Below are positions 14,900 through 21,935 of a stretch of DNA of 27,469 nt, piece after piece. Each line of letters opens with the position of its first letter. Position 1 is the stretch's first letter. Source of the stretch: an uncultured Collinsella sp. (GTDB lineage Bacteria; Actinomycetota; Coriobacteriia; Coriobacteriales; Coriobacteriaceae); NCBI GenBank assembly GCA_900756945.1, contig CAAELZ010000059.1:1-27469 (forward strand), written 5' to 3'. The notes beneath the pieces are model-generated. The model ran no database searches, was not told where the DNA came from, and saw only the letters and a program-made list of their open reading frames with translations. The position numbers were made by a program, and so were the translations under genes.

Positions 14900-15280
14900 A
14901 TGGCGGTGCAAAGAAGGAATACCAAGCAGCGAAAGCTGGTTCTCGACGCCGTGCGCCAAAGCTATAACCATCCCACCGCCGACGAAATTTACAACGTCGT
15001 GCGCGCGCAGGATGACAAAATCAGCCGTGGTACGGTCTACCGCAATCTCAATCTCTTGGCCGACGCCGGCGAGATCCTCTCCATCAAGACGCCGGGCGGC
15101 AGCCGCTTCGATCGCACGATCGAGCCGCACGCACATATCATCTGCACCTCGTGCAGCCGCGTCATCGACGTACCGCTCCCCTTCGATGCCCAGCTCGACG
15201 CCAAGGCATCCGAGCAAATCGGCTGGCACGTCACATCGCACTACACCATCTTCGAGGGTCTCTGCCCCGACTGCCGGTAG
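14900..15280 (+). CDS. perR: Fur-family regulator, PerR-like
   Basis: A 126-residue Fur-family repressor. The N-terminal winged helix includes HPTADEIYNVV and the recognition segment SRGTVYRNLNLL. The structural zinc site is Cys4: C82 and C85 (CTSC), C122 and C125 (CPDC). The regulatory metal ligands match the PerR set in Bacillus: H24, D71 (SRFD), H77, H79 and D90, which points to peroxide sensing by iron-catalysed histidine oxidation rather than simple iron control. Start ATG 14900 follows GAGGCGAGG. The short upstream gap has a TATCAT -10-like box (14858-14863) and GTATT/AATAC inverted bases (14838-14855), a possible self-regulatory site. It converges with the HAD gene 15 bases away. The symbol is a best guess from the ligand set. 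Confidence 0.82.
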   Translation: MAVQRRNTKQRKLVLDAVRQSYNHPTADEIYNVVRAQDDKISRGTVYRNLNLLADAGEILSIKTPGGSRFDRTIEPHAHIICTSCSRVIDVPLPFDAQLDAKASEQIGWHVTSHYTIFEGLCPDCR

Positions 15281-15295
15281 ATGTTTGGGACATGC

Positions 15296-16093
15296 CTACA
15301 CAGCAAGTAGACGACGCAGTTCTTCTTCGACCGTGCGCGCGTAGCGGACGCGGTCGTTGATGCCGCGCATGCTGGGGTTGCAGCTCTCCATCAGATAGGG
15401 ATGGCCCACCACGTTGAGCATGTCACGATCGTTCTCATTGTCGCCAAACGCCATCATCTCATCGGGCGAAATCCCCAGGGCGTGACCGTAATCGGCAAGC
15501 GCGGAGCCCTTGCCCGAATCGAAACCGATAAAGTCCGTCCATTCGGTTCCCGATGTCATGACATCGACTCGATCGCTAAAGTGGCGCTCGAAATACTCCA
15601 GCGCCGCCTGCTGCTCCGCCTCGGGCGTCTGGAAGGCAATCTTAATGACGTCCTCGTCGATGTCTTCGGGACGGTCGACTACCGCCACATCGCAGTGGAC
15701 CTCATAACGCAGGTGGTCAACAAACGCATCGTTGCCGCCCATGGTGTAGAGGTGCCCCTCACACGAAAGGGTCACGTCGGCATGGGGATACGCAACCACG
15801 GCATTCGCGATATCCATAGCAAGGCTACGCTCCATGGAACGCTTGACAACGGCACGCCCCTCGCTCATCACCAGGGCTCCGTTTTCGCATACATAGGCGA
15901 GTTCATCGGCCACCGGGGCAAACAGGTAGCGCAAGCTCGCATATTGACGGCCGCTCGCCGGCATAAACACGATACCGCGACGATGCAGCTCATCAATGAG
16001 CTCAAAGGCCTCGGAACGCGGCTCGCGCTCCCCCGGATGCAGCAACGTGCCGTCCAAATCGCATGCAATCAGCTTGATTCCCTCAAGACCCAT
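15296..16093 (-). CDS. HAD-superfamily hydrolase (Cof type, IIB)
   Basis: A 265-residue Cof-type HAD phosphatase. Motif I is LIACDLDGTLL with the nucleophile D12 and general acid D14; motif II serine/threonine lies in MPASGRQ; motif III lysine is in DSGKGSAL; motif IV is FGDNENDRDML. The size and the cap between motifs II and III fit subclass IIB, which dephosphorylates sugar phosphates or cofactors such as FMN; the substrate is unknown. The frame is open to 16417, but the ATG at 16093 with GGGGGAAG upstream puts motif I at the usual distance from the N-terminus. It is the third gene after the FKBP and UreE-like genes on the same strand, 83 bases downstream with a hairpin between. Confidence 0.9.
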   Translation of the reverse strand: MGLEGIKLIACDLDGTLLHPGEREPRSEAFELIDELHRRGIVFMPASGRQYASLRYLFAPVADELAYVCENGALVMSEGRAVVKRSMERSLAMDIANAVVAYPHADVTLSCEGHLYTMGGNDAFVDHLRYEVHCDVAVVDRPEDIDEDVIKIAFQTPEAEQQAALEYFERHFSDRVDVMTSGTEWTDFIGFDSGKGSALADYGHALGISPDEMMAFGDNENDRDMLNVVGHPYLMESCNPSMRGINDRVRYARTVEEELRRLLAV

Positions 16094-16121
16094 ATGCTTC
16101 CCCCAAAGCCTCCTATCAACA

Positions 16122-16164
16122 GCAAGACGGACTTTGATTGGTCGCCCCTCAAAGCCCGTCTTGC
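16122..16164 (-). other. 16-bp hairpin between UreE-like and HAD genes
   Basis: Arms 16122-16137 and 16149-16164 pair over 16 positions with one exception that is U-G on the minus strand. No T run follows on that strand, so it is a processing or stability hairpin or an inefficient terminator within the operon. A second short GC hairpin (ACGCGCG with CGCGCGT) and a run of six T, readable as a terminator on the plus strand, overlap the end of the UreE-like gene at 16168-16194. Confidence 0.55.
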
Positions 16165-16176
16165 GCATACGCGCGC

Positions 16177-16755
16177 TTAGCCGCGCGTCTTTTTTACGAT
16201 GGTAAAGTCGGGAGCCATGCTCACGACGACATCCGCCGCGCTCGATGCAAAGCGTCGGTCCGCATCGAGTTCGCGGGTAACCACCGAGAGCCGAACACTC
16301 TCGACACCCCGGAGCATACGGCCCAAAACAGGCTGCACCGGCGTATACATGCGCACGGTATGCTCGTCCGAGTCGCCCCGGAAGAGCGGCGCATGCATGT
16401 TGCCGATCTCCCAGCACGCATGCGCGAGCGCAATCGGATCCATGCGGTCGACTTCGACCAAATAAACCTCGGCGCTGCGCAGGCGCACGACAACCGCCAC
16501 GGGCACCATGCCCGAACGGTCAATGGCGAGCACGTCGCCATCGGCAAGACGACCGCCGTCGGTAGCATCCAGCCGAACATCAATCGTGCGCCCCAGCTCC
16601 GTCACGCCCACAAACGCGCATACATCGGCCTGGTCCCAATCGAGCAGCAGCTCGTCAACTTCAAAGACGCCGCCCAACTTCCGGCGAAGCAGGAGTTCAT
16701 AGGACGGATCGTTGAGATTTCCCAAGCATGTCGTCGAAACCAGGCGTTCAGGCAT
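16177..16755 (-). CDS. UreE-like metallochaperone domain protein
   Basis: A 192-residue protein that resembles the urease accessory protein UreE, which carries nickel to apo-urease. The clues are RLADGDVLAID (69-79; UreE has LrDGDvL), then DPIALAHACWEIGNMHAPL (106-124; UreE has lARAcYHLGNRHvPLQ), in which the metal-binding histidine of the GNRH motif is kept as H121, followed by VLGRMLRG (UreE has vL.dMlrGLG). The N-terminal part fits the UreE peptide-binding domain loosely. The histidine-rich tail found on some UreE proteins is absent, and no urease or other ure gene is in the window. The ATG at 16755 lies three bases after the stop of the SlyD-like gene, so the two are translated together. 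A nickel or other metal delivery role is inferred. Confidence 0.7.
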   Translation of the reverse strand: MPERLVSTTCLGNLNDPSYELLLRRKLGGVFEVDELLLDWDQADVCAFVGVTELGRTIDVRLDATDGGRLADGDVLAIDRSGMVPVAVVVRLRSAEVYLVEVDRMDPIALAHACWEIGNMHAPLFRGDSDEHTVRMYTPVQPVLGRMLRGVESVRLSVVTRELDADRRFASSAADVVVSMAPDFTIVKKTRG

Positions 16756-16758
16756 ACT

Positions 16759-17187
16759 CTAACCCTCGACCTCAACGAGCTCGATATCAAAGTTGAGGTC
16801 CTTGCCGGCCAACTCGTGGTTGGCGTCGAGCGTCACAGCCTCGGGCGTCACGTCAATGACGACGGCGGGAACGGGCATGCCGCTCGGCGTGGACAGGAAG
16901 AGCTTCATGCCCTTCTCGATCTGCTCGATGTTGGGAACCTGCTCGGCCGGGAAGGTCAGAACCATCTCGGGATTGTGCTCGCCGTAGGCATCGGCAGCAG
17001 GAATGTGCACGGTCTTCTTCTCGCCCACCTGCATGTCGACAACAGCGGCGTCGAAGCCCTTGATCATCTGGCCGGCGCCGCAGGTGAACTCCAGCGGCTC
17101 GCCGCGATCGTAGGAGCTATCGAACTGCGTGCCATCGTCGAGCGTGCCACGATAATGGGTCTTGACCTTCTTGCCCTGGTTGGACAT
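16759..17187 (-). CDS. slyD: SlyD-like FKBP-type peptidyl-prolyl isomerase
   Basis: A 142-residue cytoplasmic prolyl isomerase/chaperone. KVKTHYRGTLDDGTQFDSSY and PLEFTCGAGQMIKGFDAAV form the FKBP core; the SlyD insert-in-flap chaperone domain spans about residues 68-128, starting AYGEHNPEMV and ending VTLDANHELAGKDLNFDIEL. In E. coli SlyD also donates nickel for hydrogenase maturation through a His/Cys-rich tail; this protein stops right after the FKBP fold and lacks that tail. The start is ATG 17187 (GGAGG five bases upstream), not the upstream codon at 17217. The UreE-like gene begins three bases after its stop, a suggestive metal-chaperone pairing. The short divergent gap to the dipeptidase gene should hold both promoters. 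Confidence 0.9.
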   Translation of the reverse strand: MSNQGKKVKTHYRGTLDDGTQFDSSYDRGEPLEFTCGAGQMIKGFDAAVVDMQVGEKKTVHIPAADAYGEHNPEMVLTFPAEQVPNIEQIEKGMKLFLSTPSGMPVPAVVIDVTPEAVTLDANHELAGKDLNFDIELVEVEG

Positions 17188-17307
17188 GGTAACCTCCGTG
17201 ATAAGGGCGGCGCACAACGCGGGCCGCCGTGAACATATGGCGCTAACTATACCCTAGTCATACAATTCAATGACAGTTTGCAAAGAAACGCTGCAACCGG
17301 AGGAACC

Positions 17308-18321
17308 ATGGCATATCCTGTATTTGACCTACACTGCGACACTGCCGACCGCATCGGCTGGGCCACGCTCGATCTCGACCTGCGCTTTACCGCCGGCACC
17401 GACGGTTATTTCCCCGGCGACGAAACGCATCCGCAAGATTTCGACCTCATCGAGGGTAACGCCTGTGCCATCTCGCTCGCAAAGATCGGCAACACGCCGT
17501 GGGCACAGTGCTTCGCCACGTTTGTCCCCGACGAGATTCCCACCGCCCACGCCGCGCGCTTCCAGGCGCAGATCATGGCACACATGAGCGGCCAAGCAAT
17601 GCTCAACCACGACCGCATGGTCAACGTACGCAACGCCGCAGACATTCGCCCCGCGCTCAAAGACGGCAAGGTCGCCTGCATCCACACCATCGAAAACGCC
17701 ACGTTCTTTGCCGAGGACCCCGCGCTGATCGAGGTGCTCAAGAGCCTGGGCGTACTCATGTCATCACTCAGCTGGAACGCGCAGGGACCGCTCGCGAGCG
17801 GCCACGACACCCACGCCGGTCTCACCGCCGCCGGCATCGAGGCACTTACGCAGATGGAGCACGCCGGCATGGTACTTGATGTCTCCCACCTCAACGATGA
17901 GTGCTTTGACGAGGTTGTCGCCCACGCCACGCGTCCCTTCGTCGCCAGCCACTCCAACTCCCGTGCGGTTTGCGGCGTCAAACGCAACCTTACCGACGAC
18001 CAGTTCCGCACCATTCGCGACATGGGTGGCATCGTCGGCCTCAACTACTGCAGCGAGTTCCTTTCCAACGACGCAACCGACGAAACCGCCGCAGACGTCA
18101 CCTTCGACCAGCTGGCGGCACATATCGAGCACTGGCTCGACCTGGGCGGCGAAGATGTCATCGCACTCGGCGGCGACTGGGACGGCGCCAAGGTACCCGA
18201 CTTCCTCTCTGATGCCAGCAAGATGCCCGAATTCCAGAACATGCTCTCCAAGCACTTTGGCAAGACCGTGATGCAGAAGCTCTGCAGCGACAACGCGCTC
18301 GCCTTCTTCGAGCGCTATTAA
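17308..18321 (+). CDS. Membrane-dipeptidase family (M19) dipeptidase
   Basis: A 337-residue zinc dipeptidase of family M19 (renal dipeptidase type), which cleaves dipeptides, often including D-residues. Metal-site motifs in order are H9 and D11 (FDLHCDT), the bridging glutamate in IHTIENA, the histidine in LDVSHLND, the histidine in VASHSNSR and the aspartate in LGGDWDG (GSDFDG in many homologues). There is no signal peptide, so it acts in the cytoplasm. The start is ATG 17308 with GGAGG six bases upstream, although the frame opens at 17278. A TACAAT hexamer at 17261-17266 may be its -10 element. It is followed by a GC-rich hairpin and then the YgjP-like gene. Confidence 0.92.
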   Translation: MAYPVFDLHCDTADRIGWATLDLDLRFTAGTDGYFPGDETHPQDFDLIEGNACAISLAKIGNTPWAQCFATFVPDEIPTAHAARFQAQIMAHMSGQAMLNHDRMVNVRNAADIRPALKDGKVACIHTIENATFFAEDPALIEVLKSLGVLMSSLSWNAQGPLASGHDTHAGLTAAGIEALTQMEHAGMVLDVSHLNDECFDEVVAHATRPFVASHSNSRAVCGVKRNLTDDQFRTIRDMGGIVGLNYCSEFLSNDATDETAADVTFDQLAAHIEHWLDLGGEDVIALGGDWDGAKVPDFLSDASKMPEFQNMLSKHFGKTVMQKLCSDNALAFFERY

Positions 18322-18350
18322 GAGCGCAATTAATTTCGCATCCCTTGAGC

Positions 18351-18384
18351 GGGCCGGCATGCCGAGCGGTCGACATGCCGGCCC
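18351..18384 (+). terminator. GC-rich hairpin between dipeptidase and YgjP-like genes
   Basis: A perfect 11-bp stem, GGGCCGGCATG (18351-18361) with CATGCCGGCCC (18374-18384), and a 12-base loop. No T run follows, so it is either a weak terminator or a processing hairpin within an operon; the next start codon is 24 bases further on. Confidence 0.5.
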
Positions 18385-18407
18385 GTCCCCAATCTGAAGG
18401 ATCACAT

Positions 18408-19184
18408 TTGACGCAGCAATTTACGATTTCCGTACCCCGACCGGATGGAACGCTCATCCCCGTCGTCGTTACCAAAAAGCGCGTCAAGAACTTTAACCTA
18501 CGCGTCACATCGAGCGGCGAGGTCCACGCCAGCGCACCGCTCGGCGCCAGCCACGAGCGCATCGAAGCGTTTGTGAAGCGCAACAGCGCCTGGATTATCA
18601 GCCGACTTGCCCAACGTGAGCAACGTCAGGCGACAGCGCGAGAGCCGCTCAGCCCCTCGTCCATCATTGCACTTTGGGGCAAGCCCATCACGGTACAGGA
18701 CGCACTCGATCACAACTTTGCATCGCCCGCACCGCGACCCAAGCAGGCCACCTTCGCAAGTTTTATGGGTACCGACGAATCGGACGAAAGCCCACAGGCC
18801 AAGCGGCGCGCAATCCTCGACGGCCTAACGTCCGACGAGCTCCAAGCCCACATCGACCAGCTCTACGCGTCCGAGGTCACCGCAGCGCTACGCGACATCG
18901 TGCACGCGTACGAAATCGCAATGGGCGTCACCGTGGCCCGCGTCTCCGTGCGCAGCATGAAAACGCGTTGGGGCTCCTGCACACCCAAAACCGGCGCCAT
19001 TCGCATCGCGCGCGAGCTCGCCGCCTACCCTGTCGAATGCCTCGACATGGTTGTCGCCCACGAGCTCGTCCATCTGCTCGAGCCGAGCCACAATCAGCGC
19101 TTTCACGCCCTGCTCGACACGTACTGTCCCAACAATAGAGCACTGTCTCAGCGGCTCAAGCAGCCACCCCTCAACAAGCTCTAG
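18408..19184 (+). CDS. YgjP-like M48-type metallopeptidase (DUF45)
   Basis: A 258-residue protein of the YgjP/SprT-like zinc metallopeptidase group. The zinc motif HELVHLLEPSHNQRF gives H218, E219, H222 and the later H228, preceded by the family signature MKTRWGSC. The N-terminal half (KKRVKNFNLRVTSSGEVHASAPLG) is the typical beta-rich start of these proteins. The physiological substrate is not known; members sit in many bacterial genomes as housekeeping genes. I chose the TTG at 18408, which has AAGGA five bases upstream, over the upstream ATG at 18345 that would lie in the hairpin. It converges with folB, with six bases between stops. A middle region of about 60 residues (Pro/Ala/Lys-rich) is longer than usual. 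Confidence 0.85.
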   Translation: MTQQFTISVPRPDGTLIPVVVTKKRVKNFNLRVTSSGEVHASAPLGASHERIEAFVKRNSAWIISRLAQREQRQATAREPLSPSSIIALWGKPITVQDALDHNFASPAPRPKQATFASFMGTDESDESPQAKRRAILDGLTSDELQAHIDQLYASEVTAALRDIVHAYEIAMGVTVARVSVRSMKTRWGSCTPKTGAIRIARELAAYPVECLDMVVAHELVHLLEPSHNQRFHALLDTYCPNNRALSQRLKQPPLNKL

Positions 19185-19190
19185 CGTCGA

Positions 19191-19676
19191 CTAGCGCACG
19201 CGCTCGATCTCGACGCCGCAGCTTGCCAGGGGCAGGCCAACAGGAGCCCACGGCTTATCGAGCTTTATGCGCACACCAAGCAGCGAGGGATAACGGCGCA
19301 GCAGCATCTGGGCTGTCCCCTCGGCTGCCGCCTCGATGAGCTTAAACGTATGCTCGCGCAGATAGCCATCGACATCGTGGCACACCGAGCCGTAGTCAAT
19401 CGAGGCGTCCAGGTTATCGTGCTCCCCCGCCGCGCGCAGGTCGGCATAGAGCACCAGAGAAACGATGAACTTCTGACCCAGCGCGTTCTCCTCGGGATAC
19501 ACGCCATGGTTGGCAAAAACCTCCAGGCCGTCAATGACAATACGATCGGCATGGCGCAAATCGTCATAGCTCACGTGAGGCACCGCCGTTGCGGTGGATA
19601 TTTCGCCCCTTCCACGGCGGGCGAGCTCGGCGCCTTCGGTCTTGGTTGCATTCTCGGGCAGTTTCTTGTTACTCAA
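19191..19676 (-). CDS. folB: Dihydroneopterin aldolase
   Basis: A 161-residue protein whose residues about 44-161 are dihydroneopterin aldolase, which converts dihydroneopterin to 6-hydroxymethyl-dihydropterin and glycolaldehyde in folate synthesis. Catalytic positions are visible: the glutamate of NHGVYPEENALGQKF, the tyrosine of SIDYGSV and the lysine of IKLDKPWAPV. The first 40 residues (SNKKLPENATKTEGAEL and on) are an extra, polar segment absent from the usual 120-residue enzyme. The start is TTG 19676 with AAGGAG nine bases upstream; an internal start cannot be excluded. It is the last gene of the folE-HD-folB series. folK and folP are not in the window. Confidence 0.92.
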   Translation of the reverse strand: MSNKKLPENATKTEGAELARRGRGEISTATAVPHVSYDDLRHADRIVIDGLEVFANHGVYPEENALGQKFIVSLVLYADLRAAGEHDNLDASIDYGSVCHDVDGYLREHTFKLIEAAAEGTAQMLLRRYPSLLGVRIKLDKPWAPVGLPLASCGVEIERVR

Positions 19677-19719
19677 CGCGATCGTCTCCTTCGTTTAGAA
19701 CCCCGACCGCGCAAACTAA

Positions 19720-20301
19720 CTACACGCGAATCGACAGGTTCTTTTTATCATCGCTCCAGTTGCAAGCGTTGCGCGCGGGGCATGCAAAGCAGGCACGCGA
19801 CGCTTTGTCGGCTGCATAGAGCAGACGCTCAAGCGGTTGGCTGTTCACGCGCAGCTTTCGATGGCCCAGAATGGCCGTCTTAATGGCTGCGGCATCGGCC
19901 GGCTCAAACGCCACGTCATCGGGCATGCCGCCGAGAATCGCATCAGCGACGCGTTCGCTTGCAACATCATGGGATATACCCGATTCATACTGTTCATCTT
20001 TGCCGATATCGTGAAGAAGTGCTGTGGCGTAGATGACCTCGCGGTCAAATTCGAGCTGCTCCTCGAGATTCTTGATCCACATAATGCGCGCGACATCGAG
20101 CAGATGGTCAATACCGTGGCGGCAGAAGATGCGCCCCGATTCCAACTGTACGATGTTGCCCAGGTGCCGCCGGAACAGCCCGTTGGCACAAATGTAATCA
20201 ATGCGAGGCATGGCACCAAAGGGGGCCAGGCCCGAAGCCATAAAGCCGCGACGCGACGTCCCCTCATCGGTCTTCGATGTAAAGTCGTTGACGACTCTCA
20301 T
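19720..20301 (-). CDS. HD-domain metal-dependent phosphohydrolase of the folate cluster
   Basis: A 193-residue HD-domain protein. The metal ligands are H62 (IFCRHGIDHLLDVARI), H97 and D98 (ALLHDIGKDEQYE) and D165 (LYAADKASRAC). A C-terminal cysteine cluster, C171, C174 and C180 (CFACPARNACNWS), may bind a further metal. Its ATG lies two bases after the folE stop and folB follows 43 bases later. I recall the same HD gene next to folE in many anaerobic Firmicutes, where its reaction is not established; removal of phosphates from dihydroneopterin triphosphate, the step between FolE and FolB, is a natural guess. The start is uncertain: homologues I recall begin nearer MPRIDYIC (20211), but no ribosome site precedes that codon, so the coupled start at 20301 is given. 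Confidence 0.85.
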   Translation of the reverse strand: MRVVNDFTSKTDEGTSRRGFMASGLAPFGAMPRIDYICANGLFRRHLGNIVQLESGRIFCRHGIDHLLDVARIMWIKNLEEQLEFDREVIYATALLHDIGKDEQYESGISHDVASERVADAILGGMPDDVAFEPADAAAIKTAILGHRKLRVNSQPLERLLYAADKASRACFACPARNACNWSDDKKNLSIRV

Positions 20302-20303
20302 GG

Positions 20304-20861
20304 TTAGCGGCCCAGCATCCTAAAGAAACGCTCCTCGAGCGCGGGATCGGTCTCAAAGACGCCGCGGCGAGCAAGCGTCACGGTCTTGGTGCCGGGCTTT
20401 TGCACGCCACGCATCGTCATGCACATATGCTCGGCCTCCATCAACACAATCGCTCCCTGGGGAGCGAGATAATCCATGAGGGCATCGGCAACCTGTGCGC
20501 ACAGTTGCTCCTGCAGCTGAAGACGGCGGGCATAAACCTCAACCGTGCGGGCGAGCTTGGAAAGCCCAGCCACCCGACCGTTAGGGATATAACCAATGGC
20601 GGCCTTGCCATAAAACGGCAGCAGATGATGTTCGCACAGCGAGTAGAACGTGATGTCGCGCTCGATAACCAAATCGTTCGAAGCGACGGCAAAGGTTTTG
20701 GACAGGTGTTCCTCGGCACTCTGGTCCATACCGCCGGCGATCTCACCATACATACGGGCAACGCGCGCCGGGGTCTCCAGCAGGCCCTCACGAGTTGGGT
20801 CCTCGCCTATGCCCTCAAGCAACAGCTTAATGGCGGCCTCGACTTTTTCCTGATCGACCAT
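20304..20861 (-). CDS. folE: GTP cyclohydrolase I
   Basis: A 185-residue GTP cyclohydrolase I, the first enzyme of folate synthesis, making 7,8-dihydroneopterin triphosphate from GTP. Zinc ligands are C76 and H79 (SLCEHHLLPF) and C147 (EHMCMTMRGVQKPG). ETPARVARMY and GLSKLARTVEVYARRLQLQE are the other family blocks, and the length is standard for the short bacterial form. The ATG at 20861 has GTGAGG five bases upstream. nrdG ends 66 bases upstream on the same strand; that gap holds a weak TACCAT box (20896-20901) but no terminator, so folE could be read both from nrd transcripts and on its own. The HD gene follows with a two-base gap. Confidence 0.95.
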   Translation of the reverse strand: MVDQEKVEAAIKLLLEGIGEDPTREGLLETPARVARMYGEIAGGMDQSAEEHLSKTFAVASNDLVIERDITFYSLCEHHLLPFYGKAAIGYIPNGRVAGLSKLARTVEVYARRLQLQEQLCAQVADALMDYLAPQGAIVLMEAEHMCMTMRGVQKPGTKTVTLARRGVFETDPALEERFFRMLGR

Positions 20862-20927
20862 CTGGGCCTCACTTTTCCGATTTCACGTTCGCGCTATGGT
20901 ACCACGCCCTCCGGCATCGACCACAAG

Positions 20928-21509
20928 CTACATAGTATGGGTCGAATAGACCGGATCATCACGCCAAAGTTCAACCGCATCGCAAAGCGCAACGCCCTCG
21001 CGCTCAGCACGGGCGCGCGTAGCGTTCATATCGATCACGCGCTGGTTGCTCGAACCCCTAAAGCGCAGCGAGATATCGTACAGGTCCTGAACAAACGGGC
21101 CGTCCACCAGCATGTCAAGGCAGGCAAGGATGCGGTCCGTCACCTCGGTATGATGACGACCGCCCGGCATAAGCTCCTCGAGTACGTCGCCAGTAAAGCA
21201 CCAAATGGTCTTTCCCGACCCCACTGGATAGGCCGCGCGAACACGCTCGACAAACTCAACGAGCCCCGCCTGATTCTCGGGCTCCATGGGCTCGCCGCCC
21301 AGAATCGTCAGACCATCGATAAAGGGATGATCGAGACTCTCGATAATCTTGTCCTCGACGGCACGATCGAACGGCTCACCCGCAGCAAAGTCCCACGCAA
21401 CAGAGTTAAAGCAATTCTTGCACCCACGACGGCACCCGCTTACAAACAGAGAAGTACGAACGCCTTCTCCATCAGCAATGTCGAAATACTTAATGTTCGC
21501 GTAGTTCAT
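20928..21509 (-). CDS. nrdG: Anaerobic ribonucleotide reductase activating protein
   Basis: A 193-residue radical-SAM enzyme that makes the glycyl radical on NrdD using S-adenosylmethionine and a 4Fe-4S cluster. The cluster motif is C-x3-C-x2-C in SGCRRGCKNCFN, followed by ITLGGEPME-like TILGGEPMEPENQ, a SAM-binding block, and DMLVDGPFV. The frame is open to 21665, but the extra codons lie in the palindrome at 21525-21608; ATG 21509 gives the standard N-terminus NYANIKYFDIADGEG. Upstream is nrdD on the same strand, yet 426 bases with two large inverted repeats separate them, so nrdG is either read through this or has its own promoter. Confidence 0.94.
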   Translation of the reverse strand: MNYANIKYFDIADGEGVRTSLFVSGCRRGCKNCFNSVAWDFAAGEPFDRAVEDKIIESLDHPFIDGLTILGGEPMEPENQAGLVEFVERVRAAYPVGSGKTIWCFTGDVLEELMPGGRHHTEVTDRILACLDMLVDGPFVQDLYDISLRFRGSSNQRVIDMNATRARAEREGVALCDAVELWRDDPVYSTHTM

Positions 21510-21510
21510 A

Positions 21511-21624
21511 GGTAACTCTCCCGGGAGGCCGGGACATATCATCCCGTCCTCAAACATTCTCGGCCTGCGGCCTGCGAAACTGCGGGCGGGACGATATGTC
21601 CCGGCCTCATGCAAAGGGTAACTC
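21511..21624. repeat. Inverted repeat flanked by an 8-bp direct repeat (MITE-like)
   Basis: GAGGCCGGGACATATC (21525-21540) is repeated inverted and perfect at 21593-21608, and pairing continues inward with two non-matching positions in the next nine. The pair lies inside two copies of GGTAACTC (21511-21518 and 21617-21624), which look like a target duplication, though the copies are not flush with the palindrome ends. The first copy overlaps the ribosome-site region of nrdG. Confidence 0.6.
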
Positions 21625-21786
21625 AATGAACGAAGCGAACATCGAGCATAGGGTTCGAGGTCCAATAAAAACTGGGTTGCGGCTCAACCACCATCGCAAG
21701 TAAATCGCAGCTGCAACTCGACTTATTTCCGCTAAGAACTTCGAGGAGTGAGCAGACTGCGCGCTGCATCTCAGCTACATCAACTT

Positions 21787-21924
21787 GGCTGCCCTGTAGC
21801 GAGGCCCCGGACCTTTGCTCGATATGAGTTCCGCACGAACAGGAGGCGCCAGTGGCGCCTCCGTCGTGAGCCAGGACTGTCCGAAATAGCGAGTAAAGGT
21901 CCGGGGCCTCGCTACAGGGCAGCC
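21787..21924. repeat. 138-bp palindromic element with 35-bp terminal inverted repeats
   Basis: Arms 21787-21821 and 21890-21924 match at 34 of 35 positions (starting GGCTGCCCTGTAGCGAGG). The centre holds a second perfect hairpin, GGAGGCGCC-AGT-GGCGCCTCC (21842-21862). It starts 11 bases past the nrdD stop. There is no T run on either side and no obvious target duplication. The form is that of a MITE or large REP-like element. Confidence 0.75.
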
Positions 21925-21935
21925 TGGGATGGTTA

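Larger units (their letters stand above)
21510..21935. other. Gene-free nrdD-nrdG spacer with two large palindromes
   Basis: This 426-base gap holds the inverted repeats at 21525-21608 and 21787-21924. The part between them (21625-21786) has only small hairpins, such as GGTTG with CAACC at 21675-21689, and no clear promoter. Two short open frames that cross the palindromes are judged non-coding. Confidence 0.6.
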
